DNA from: Streptomyces sp. NBC_00390
GTDB taxonomy: Bacteria; Actinomycetota; Actinomycetes; Streptomycetales; Streptomycetaceae
Assembly (NCBI RefSeq): GCF_036057275.1
Contig: NZ_CP107945.1
Coordinates: 7,192,001-7,256,000, forward strand
Reading direction: 5' to 3'
Length of the DNA stretch: 64,000 nucleotides
The notes below the pieces were generated by a model. The model did not search any database and had not been told where the DNA came from. It was given only the letters and a program-made list of their open reading frames with translations. The stretch's first letter is position 1, and the number at the start of each line of letters is the position of its first letter. Below, piece after piece: positions 57,913-64,000 of this stretch. The position numbers were made by a program, and so were the translations under genes.

Positions 57913-60426
57913 TCACAGCTGGCCGACGGACGTGACACGCACGACGGCGCGGCCTTCCTCGTCGGAGGCCGCTAGATCGACCTCCGCGCTGATTCCCCAG
58001 TCATGATCGCCGTTCGGGTCGGCGAAGGTCTGACGCACCCGCCACAGTCCGTGCCGCGCATCCTCCTCGATGGACAGCAGCTTCGGGCCGCGGGCGTCCG
58101 GGCCGGTGCCGAGGTCGTCGTACTCGTCCCAGTACTTGTCCATCGCCTCGCCCCACGCCTGTTCGTCCCAGCCCGACTCGGCGTCCAGCTCGCCCAGCTC
58201 GCCGACGCGGTCGAGCGCGGCGAGCTCGACACGGCGGAACATGGCGTTGCGCACCAGTACCCGGAACGCCCGGGCGTTCGCCGTGACCGGCTTGACCTGG
58301 TCGGCCTTCTCCTGGGCCTCCTCGGCCGTCTCCACCTCGGGGTTCGCCAGCTGCTCCCACTCGTCGAGAAGGCTGGAGTCGACCTGGCGGACCATCTCGC
58401 CCAGCCAGGCGATCAGATCCTGAAGGTCCTCGGTCTTCAGATCGTCCGGGATGGTGTGGTCGAGCGCCTTGTACGCGCCGGCGAGATAGCGCAGCACGAT
58501 GCCCTCGGTGCGGGCCAGTTCGTAGAAGGACGTGAACTCCGTGAAGGACAGCGCCCGTTCGTACATGTCACGGATGACGGACTTCGGCGAGACCGGGTGG
58601 TCGCCGACCCACGGGTGGGACTTCCGGTAGACGTTGTACGAGTGCCAGAGCAGCTCTTCCAGCGGCTTCGGGTACGAGATGTCCTGGAGCCGCTCCATCC
58701 GCTCCTCGTACTCGACGCCGTCGGCCTTCATCGCGCCGACCGCCTCGCCGCGGGCCTTGTTCTGCTGGGCGGCGAGGATCTGGCGCGGGTCGTCCAGGGT
58801 GGACTCCACGACCGACACCATGTCCAGGGCGTACGACGGCGATTCGGGATCCAGCAGATCGAAGGCGGCGAGGGCGAACGTGGAGAGCGCCTGGTTGAGC
58901 GCGAAGTCCTGCTGGAAGTCGACGGTGAGCCGGATGATCCGGCCCTGGGCGTCCGGTGTGTCGAGGCGCTCCACCACGCCGCCGTCAAGCAGGGAGCGGT
59001 AGATCGCGATGGCCCGGCGGATGTGCCGCAGCTGCTGCCTGCGCGGCTCGTGGTTGTCCTCCAGAAGCTTGCGCATGGCGTCGAACGCATTGCCCGGACG
59101 GGCGATCACCGACAGCAGCATGGCGTGGGTGACCTTGAAGCGGGAGGTCAGCGGCTCGGGGTCGGAGGCGATGAGCTTCTCGAAGGAGTTCTGGGACCAG
59201 GCGACGAAGCCTTCCGGGGCCTTCTTGCGGACCACCTTCCGCTTTTTCTTCGGATCGTCGCCCGCCTTGGCGAGGGCCTTCTCGTTCTCGATCACATGCT
59301 CCGGCGCCTGGGCCACGACAAAGCCGGCGGTGTCGAAGCCGGCCCGGCCGGCGCGGCCCGCGATCTGGTGGAACTCACGGGAGCGGAGCGTGCGGACACG
59401 GCTGCCGTCGTACTTGGTGAGCGCGGTGAACAGCACCGTACGGATGGGTACGTTGACGCCGACGCCAAGGGTGTCCGTACCGCAGATGACCTTCAGCAGA
59501 CCGGCCTGGGCGAGCTTCTCGACGAGGCGGCGGTACTTGGGCAGCATGCCGGCGTGATGGACGCCGATGCCGTGGCGTACGTACCGGGAGAGATTGCGCC
59601 CGAACTTGGTGGTGAAGCGGAAGTTGCCGATCAGCTCGGCGATCCGGTCCTTCTCCTCGCGCGTGCACATGTTGATGCTCATCAGCGACTGGGCGCGCTC
59701 GACCGCCTGCGCCTGAGTGAAGTGCACGATGTAGACCGGAGACTGCTTGGTCTCGAGCAGCTCGGTCAGCGTCTCGGTGATGGGCGTCGTGACGTACTCG
59801 TACGACAGCGGTACGGGACGGGTCGCGGAGCGCACGACGGCGGTGTCACGGCCGGTGCGGCGGGTCAGGTCCTTCTCGAACATCGAGACGTCGCCGAGCG
59901 TCGCCGACATCAGCACGAACTGTGCCTGGGGGAGCTCGAGAAGGGGGATCTGCCAGGCCCAGCCGCGGTCCGCCTCCGCGTAGAAGTGGAACTCGTCCAT
60001 CACGACCTGGCCGATGTCGGCGTTCTTGCCGTCCCGGAGCGCGATGGAGGCCAGGACCTCGGCGGTGCAGCAGATGACGGGCGCGTCCGCGTTCACGGAG
60101 GCGTCGCCGGTGAGCATGCCGACGTTCTCGGTGCCGAAGAGCTTGCAGAGGTCGAAGAACTTCTCCGAGACCAGGGCCTTGATCGGCGCGGTGTAGAACG
60201 TGACCTCGTCCCGGGCCAGGGCCGCGAAGTGCGCACCCGCCGCGACCAGGCTCTTTCCCGAGCCGGTGGGGGTGGAAAGGATCACGTTGGCCCCGGAGAC
60301 CACCTCGATCAGCGCCTCCTCCTGAGCCGGGTAGAGCGCGATACCCCGGTCCTCGGCCCATGAGGAGAAGGCTTCGAAGAGGGCATCGGGGTCGGCGTTC
60401 GGCGGGAGCTGATCGATAAGGGTCAC
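57913..60426 (-). CDS. DEAD/DEAH-box RNA helicase, Ski2-like with DUF3516
   Basis: An 837-residue superfamily 2 helicase. The motor shows LYPAQEEAL, motif I LSTPTGSGKSLVAAGA, Ia YTAPIKALVSEKF, motif II VMDEFHFYAE, III LMSATLGD, and motifs IV-VI through VHHAGMLPKYRRLVE, GTDTLGVGVNVP and REFHQIAGRAGRAGFD. A Lys-rich insert (KKKRKVVRKK) and a DUF3516 C-terminal domain follow. The role is RNA unwinding in degradation or ribosome-related steps; the exact target is unknown. It is very likely cotranscribed with the thioesterase. Confidence 0.92.
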   Translation of the reverse strand: MTLIDQLPPNADPDALFEAFSSWAEDRGIALYPAQEEALIEVVSGANVILSTPTGSGKSLVAAGAHFAALARDEVTFYTAPIKALVSEKFFDLCKLFGTENVGMLTGDASVNADAPVICCTAEVLASIALRDGKNADIGQVVMDEFHFYAEADRGWAWQIPLLELPQAQFVLMSATLGDVSMFEKDLTRRTGRDTAVVRSATRPVPLSYEYVTTPITETLTELLETKQSPVYIVHFTQAQAVERAQSLMSINMCTREEKDRIAELIGNFRFTTKFGRNLSRYVRHGIGVHHAGMLPKYRRLVEKLAQAGLLKVICGTDTLGVGVNVPIRTVLFTALTKYDGSRVRTLRSREFHQIAGRAGRAGFDTAGFVVAQAPEHVIENEKALAKAGDDPKKKRKVVRKKAPEGFVAWSQNSFEKLIASDPEPLTSRFKVTHAMLLSVIARPGNAFDAMRKLLEDNHEPRRQQLRHIRRAIAIYRSLLDGGVVERLDTPDAQGRIIRLTVDFQQDFALNQALSTFALAAFDLLDPESPSYALDMVSVVESTLDDPRQILAAQQNKARGEAVGAMKADGVEYEERMERLQDISYPKPLEELLWHSYNVYRKSHPWVGDHPVSPKSVIRDMYERALSFTEFTSFYELARTEGIVLRYLAGAYKALDHTIPDDLKTEDLQDLIAWLGEMVRQVDSSLLDEWEQLANPEVETAEEAQEKADQVKPVTANARAFRVLVRNAMFRRVELAALDRVGELGELDAESGWDEQAWGEAMDKYWDEYDDLGTGPDARGPKLLSIEEDARHGLWRVRQTFADPNGDHDWGISAEVDLAASDEEGRAVVRVTSVGQL

Positions 60427-60573
60427 GCCCCCATCTTGCCTGGCTTCCCCCCGGATGGGGGAACCGGCCGCCCGCCCCCGACGGGGAACCGGCCGCAGAG
60501 CGGAAGATCACGGGAGGTACCCTGCCCTGTCAACTGGGCTTCACCACAACTGCAATGGGGCGGGGACACGCAC

Positions 60574-61365
60574 ATGATGGGACCGGCGCACTCTCTGTCC
60601 GGGGCGGCCGCCTGGCTGGGGGTGGGCGCGGCGACCGCGGCCGCCGGCCATCCGATGCCGTGGCCCGTCCTCGTCGTCGGCGCGCTGATCTGCGCCGGAG
60701 CGGCGCTGGCGCCGGACCTGGACCACAAGGCGGCGACGATATCGCGGGCGTTCGGGCCGGTGTCGCGGAGCCTGTGCGAGATCGTCGACAGGCTGTCGTA
60801 CGCCGTCTACAAGGCCACGAAGAAGCCCGGCGACAAGCGCAGGACCGGCGGCCACCGCACGCTGACGCACACCTGGCTGTGGGCGGTCATGATCGGCGCG
60901 GGCACGTCGGCCCTCGCGATCTTCGGGGGCCGCTGGGCGGTCCTCGCGATCCTCTTCATCCACCTGGTCCTGGCGGTCGAGGGCCTGCTGTGGCGGGCCG
61001 CCCGCGTCTCCAGCGATGTCCTGGTGTGGCTGCTGGGCGCGACCAGCGCGTGGATCCTGGCGGGCGTCCTGGACAAGCCGGGCAACGGGGCGGACTGGCT
61101 GTTCACCGCCCCCGGCCAGGAATACCTCTGGCTGGGGCTGCCGATCGTGCTCGGCGCCCTCGTCCACGACATCGGCGACGCGCTCACCATCTCGGGCTGC
61201 CCGATCCTGTGGCCCATACCGGTGGGCCGCAAGCGCTGGTACCCGGTCGGGCCGCCGAAGGCGATGCGGTTCCGGGCGGGGAGCTGGGTGGAGCTGAAGG
61301 TGCTGATGCCGGTGTTCATGCTGCTCGGGGGAGTGGGCGGGGCGGCGGCGCTGAACGTCATCTGA
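60574..61365 (+). CDS. Membrane-bound metal-dependent hydrolase, YdjM/DUF457 type
   Basis: A 263-residue integral membrane protein with about six helices. It begins MMGPAHSLSGAAAWLG (the HxxxG motif of LexA-induced YdjM-like proteins), has the APDLDHKAATISR motif with metal-binding Asp and His, GGHRTLTHTW (HRxxTHT) and ALVHDIGDALT. These acidic/His motifs define the DUF457 putative hydrolases; the substrate is unknown, probably membrane-linked. Start is either of two adjacent ATGs. Confidence 0.88.
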   Translation: MMGPAHSLSGAAAWLGVGAATAAAGHPMPWPVLVVGALICAGAALAPDLDHKAATISRAFGPVSRSLCEIVDRLSYAVYKATKKPGDKRRTGGHRTLTHTWLWAVMIGAGTSALAIFGGRWAVLAILFIHLVLAVEGLLWRAARVSSDVLVWLLGATSAWILAGVLDKPGNGADWLFTAPGQEYLWLGLPIVLGALVHDIGDALTISGCPILWPIPVGRKRWYPVGPPKAMRFRAGSWVELKVLMPVFMLLGGVGGAAALNVI

Positions 61366-61379
61366 CGTGGCTCGGCCGC

Positions 61380-61418
61380 GGCCCGGGCGGGCGCCGTTAC
61401 GCGCCCCCGCCCCGGGCC
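61380..61418. terminator. Imperfect hairpin between convergent genes
   Basis: GGCCCGGG (61380-61387) pairs with CCCGGGCC (61411-61418), with further bulged pairing inside. It lies 15 bases after the hydrolase stop and upstream of the converging ABC gene end. Confidence 0.4.
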
Positions 61419-61541
61419 TGCACGGTCACGGCAGCGACCAGCGGTGCACCCGCGAGCCGTGCCGGGTGAGCCACGTACCGGCCCGTATCCCCCGAATCTG
61501 CGGCCGCACCGTGAGTGCAGGCCGTCTCCGACTCGGGCGAG

Positions 61542-63323
61542 CTATCCATGCCAGGACCTCCACAGCGCCGCATACGCCCCGTCCGCGGCTACCAGCTCGT
61601 CGTGGCTGCCCAGTTCGCTGATGCGGCCGTTCTCGACGACGGCGATCACGTCGGCGTCGTGTGCGGTGTGCAGCCGGTGGGCGATCGCCACGACCGTACG
61701 GCCGTCGAGGACCCGGGCCAGTGAGCGCTCCAGGTGCCGGGCCGCGCGCGGGTCCAGCAAGGACGTCGCCTCGTCCAGGACCAGCGTGTGCGGGTCCGCG
61801 AGTACCAGGCGGGCCAGCGCGATCTGCTGGGCCTGGGCCGGGGTCAGCGCGAGGCCGCCGGAGCCGACCTCGGTGCCCAGGCCGTCGTCCAGGCCCTGCG
61901 CCCACCCGTCCGCGTCGACCGCGCCCAGGGCCGCCCACAGCTCCGCGTCCTCGGCCCCCGTCCGCGCGAGCAGCAGGTTGTCGCGGAGCGAGCCGACGAA
62001 CACGTGGTGCTCCTGGTTGACCAGAGCCACATGCTCACGCACCCGCTCGGCGGGCATCCGGGACAGTTCGGCCGCCCCGAGCGTGACCTGGCCCGCCCGT
62101 GGCGCGTAGATGCCCGCGAGCAGCCGGCCCAGAGTGGACTTGCCCGCGCCCGACGGGCCGACCAGCGCCAGGCGCGTACCGGGCGCCACATCCATCGAGA
62201 CACGGTGCAGCACATCGACACCGTCGCGGTACCCGAAGTGCACCTGGTCCGCGCGGACCGCGCGTCCCTCGGGCCGGACCTGGGCGTCGCCCGCGGCGGG
62301 CTCGATCTCCCGTACGCCCACGAGCCTGCCCAACGACACCTGAGCGACCTGGAGTTCGTCGTACCAGCGCAGGATGAGGTTCACCGGGTCCACCATCATC
62401 TGCGCGATCAGTGCCCCGGTGGTCAGCTGCCCGACGCCGATCCAGCCCTGCAGGACGAACACGCCGCCGATCATCAGGACCGATCCGAGCACGGTCGCAT
62501 GCGTGACATTGATGACCGGGAAGAGTACGGAGCGCAGCCACAGCGTGTACCGCTCCCAGGCCGTCCACTCCTTGATCCGCTGGTCCGACAGCGTCACCCG
62601 GCGCGCCCCGAGCCGGTGCGACTCCACCGTCCGTCCGGCGTCGACGGTCTCGGCGAGCACGGCGGCCACCGCCGCGTACCCGGCCGCCTCCGAGCGGTAG
62701 GCCGCCGGCGCCCGTTTGAAGTACCAGCGGCAGCCGATCACCAGCACCGGCACCGCCACCAGCACCGCCGGCGCGAGGGGCGGCGCGGTCACGGCGAGCC
62801 CTCCGAGCAGCAGAACGATCCAGAAGACACCGATCGTCAGCTGCGGCACGGCCTCACGCATCGCGTTCCCCAGCCGGTCGATGTCCGTGGTGATCCTGGA
62901 GAGCAGGTCGCCCGTACCGGCCCGCTCCAGCACGCCCGGCGGCAGCCCGACGGACCGCACGAGGAAGTCCTCGCGCAGATCCGCGAGCATCCGCTCACCG
63001 AGCATCGCGCCGCGCAGCCGCACCAGACGTACGAACACCGCCTGGACGACCAGGGCGAGCGCGAACAGCGCGGCCGTGCGCTCCAGATGCAGCTCGCGCG
63101 CCCCGTCCGCCGCCCGCTCCACGAGTGAACCGAGCAGCCACGGCCCCGCCATCGAGGCCGTGACCGCGACCGTGTTGACGGCGATGAGCAGGGCGAAGGC
63201 GCGGCGGTGCCGCCTGACCAGCTCGGCCGCATACGCCCGCACGGTCGCCGGCGTGCCCACCGGCAGGGTGTTCGCCGTCCGGGGAGCCGCCGGATCGTAC
63301 TCCGGCGGCGCCACGCCGATCAT
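61542..63323 (-). CDS. ABC exporter half-transporter (TMD-NBD) with degenerate signature
   Basis: A 593-residue ABC transporter with a six-helix membrane domain (about 40-320) and a C-terminal ATPase. Walker A GPSGAGKST, Q-loop VNQEHHVF, Walker B TLVLDEAT with catalytic Glu and H-loop AIAHRL are intact, but the signature is LTPAQAQQ instead of LSGGQ. The partner gene overlaps by 4 bases (ATGA), so they form a heterodimer. Substrate unknown; such pairs export peptides, lipids or drugs. Confidence 0.92.
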   Translation of the reverse strand: MIGVAPPEYDPAAPRTANTLPVGTPATVRAYAAELVRRHRRAFALLIAVNTVAVTASMAGPWLLGSLVERAADGARELHLERTAALFALALVVQAVFVRLVRLRGAMLGERMLADLREDFLVRSVGLPPGVLERAGTGDLLSRITTDIDRLGNAMREAVPQLTIGVFWIVLLLGGLAVTAPPLAPAVLVAVPVLVIGCRWYFKRAPAAYRSEAAGYAAVAAVLAETVDAGRTVESHRLGARRVTLSDQRIKEWTAWERYTLWLRSVLFPVINVTHATVLGSVLMIGGVFVLQGWIGVGQLTTGALIAQMMVDPVNLILRWYDELQVAQVSLGRLVGVREIEPAAGDAQVRPEGRAVRADQVHFGYRDGVDVLHRVSMDVAPGTRLALVGPSGAGKSTLGRLLAGIYAPRAGQVTLGAAELSRMPAERVREHVALVNQEHHVFVGSLRDNLLLARTGAEDAELWAALGAVDADGWAQGLDDGLGTEVGSGGLALTPAQAQQIALARLVLADPHTLVLDEATSLLDPRAARHLERSLARVLDGRTVVAIAHRLHTAHDADVIAVVENGRISELGSHDELVAADGAYAALWRSWHG

Positions 63324-64000
63324 GCCGACTCCTCGATGTCGATGGATCCGACGGCCTCGAGCCCGTCGATGGTGGTTTCGCTCAACTCCTGCGCCAGGGC
63401 GAGCTGTTCCGCTTCCGTCTCGCGGGTCACGACGGCTCGGTAACGCGGTTCCTTGTACAGCAGTTCACGGTGCAGGCCCACCGCCGCCACCTCGCCCTCG
63501 TGGACCAGGACGACCCGGTCGGCCCGGTCGAGCAGCAGCGGCGAAGAGGTGAAGAGCACGGTCGTACGTCCACTGCGCAGCGCCCGCACCCCCTCGGCGA
63601 TCCGCGCCTCGGTGTGCGAGTCCACGGCCGAGGTCGGCTCGTCGAGCACCAGTACCTCGGGATCGGTCACCAGCGAACGCGCCAGGGCCAGCCGCTGCCG
63701 CTGCCCGCCGGACAGCGAGCGGCCGCGCTCGGTGATGGGCGCGCCCGACGGCTCCCCGTCCAGCGACGCCTGTGCCAGGGCCTCGAGCACATCCCCGCAC
63801 TCGGCCGCGGCCAGCGCCGCGGCAGGCGACACGGCACCGGACGCAGGCACATCGAGCAGCTCGGTCAGGGTGCCCGACAGCAGCACCGGGTCCTTGTCCT
63901 GCACGAGTACCGCGGCGCGGGCGCCGTCCAGCGGCAGTTCGTCCAGCGCCACACCCCCGAGCAGCACGGACGGCAGCCCGTCCGGGTCGGCGACATGCCC
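63320..64000 (-). CDS. ABC exporter half-transporter, C-terminal part (cut by window end)
   Basis: The visible 226 residues are the ATPase domain of the partner half-transporter, and the membrane domain lies beyond 64000. The signature LSGGQRQRLALARSL and Walker B VLVLDEPTSAVDS are intact, but the switch position reads VLFTSSPLLL, so the H-loop His is replaced by Ser. Walker A is outside the window. Its stop overlaps the start of the downstream half-transporter gene. Confidence 0.9.
   Translation of the reverse strand, partial: GHVADPDGLPSVLLGGVALDELPLDGARAAVLVQDKDPVLLSGTLTELLDVPASGAVSPAAALAAAECGDVLEALAQASLDGEPSGAPITERGRSLSGGQRQRLALARSLVTDPEVLVLDEPTSAVDSHTEARIAEGVRALRSGRTTVLFTSSPLLLDRADRVVLVHEGEVAAVGLHRELLYKEPRYRAVVTRETEAEQLALAQELSETTIDGLEAVGSIDIEESA

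Overview
This window looks like chromosomal DNA from a Streptomyces or a close relative. Base composition and third codon positions are strongly GC-biased, and GTG/TTG starts with GGAGG-type ribosome sites are common. Family content also fits: a Tap-type secreted tripeptidyl aminopeptidase, a subtilisin-inhibitor-like protein, a mycothiol-dependent isomerase, ECF41 and GntR/ROK regulators, and a c-di-AMP riboswitch before an NlpC/P60 gene. From memory, the order purB - bio - ure - tap - pfkA resembles a conserved core-chromosome segment of S. coelicolor. I could not check this by alignment.

Layout. 1-7.0 kb: a broken DUF6493-like remnant, a Tat-exported PhoD phosphodiesterase with a PHO-box-like repeat, an alpha/beta hydrolase divergent from an ECF41 sigma factor, and a GntR regulator facing a ROK regulator. 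7.5-11.9 kb: a small unknown, mug, purB, an SGNH hydrolase, and an apparently fused maleylpyruvate-isomerase-like gene. 12.2-18.8 kb: two CNNM/CBS membrane proteins, a GNAT enzyme, and a MacB-like ABC transporter. 18.9-20.5 kb: a ribbon-helix-helix antitoxin-like gene coupled to a PP2C phosphatase, then a Fic-related toxin-like gene. 20.6-26.9 kb: biotin genes bioB-bioA and bioD (minus strand) and bioF (plus strand), with a 28-bp tandem array between bioA and bioD. 27-31.8 kb: an RsbW-like ATPase, NlpC/P60 with riboswitch, a ClpP paralogue lacking the catalytic His beside a Phd/YefM antitoxin, and a TetR/membrane protein pair.

31.9-36.6 kb: urease operon ureABC-ureF-ureG-ureD (no ureE) with a hexanucleotide repeat before ureF. 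36.7-39.1 kb: tap and a PlsC-type acyltransferase. 39.8-42.6 kb: a likely SigB-type stress cluster (two CsbD proteins, an SRPBCC protein, DUF2252). 42.6-48.6 kb: a diacylglycerol-kinase-like protein, a DUF3048 lipoprotein, small proteins, a protease inhibitor, an XRE-cupin regulator divergent from a His-rich methyltransferase, and an MFS remnant. 48.6-53.6 kb: CtaG-like protein, phosphofructokinase, the MurT/GatD lipid II amidation enzyme and peptide deformylase. 53.7-64 kb: a TetR regulator and acyl-CoA dehydrogenase sharing a 24-bp palindrome, glutathione peroxidase, acyl-CoA thioesterase, a large RNA helicase, a membrane hydrolase and a two-gene ABC exporter cut by the window end.

Most genes are housekeeping or central metabolism. 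The parts most worth a second look are the RHH-PP2C-Fic-like module, the His-less ClpP with its Phd neighbour, the two tandem repeats in the biotin and urease loci, and several clean inverted-repeat operators. No tRNA, rRNA, insertion sequence, prophage or CRISPR array was recognised.
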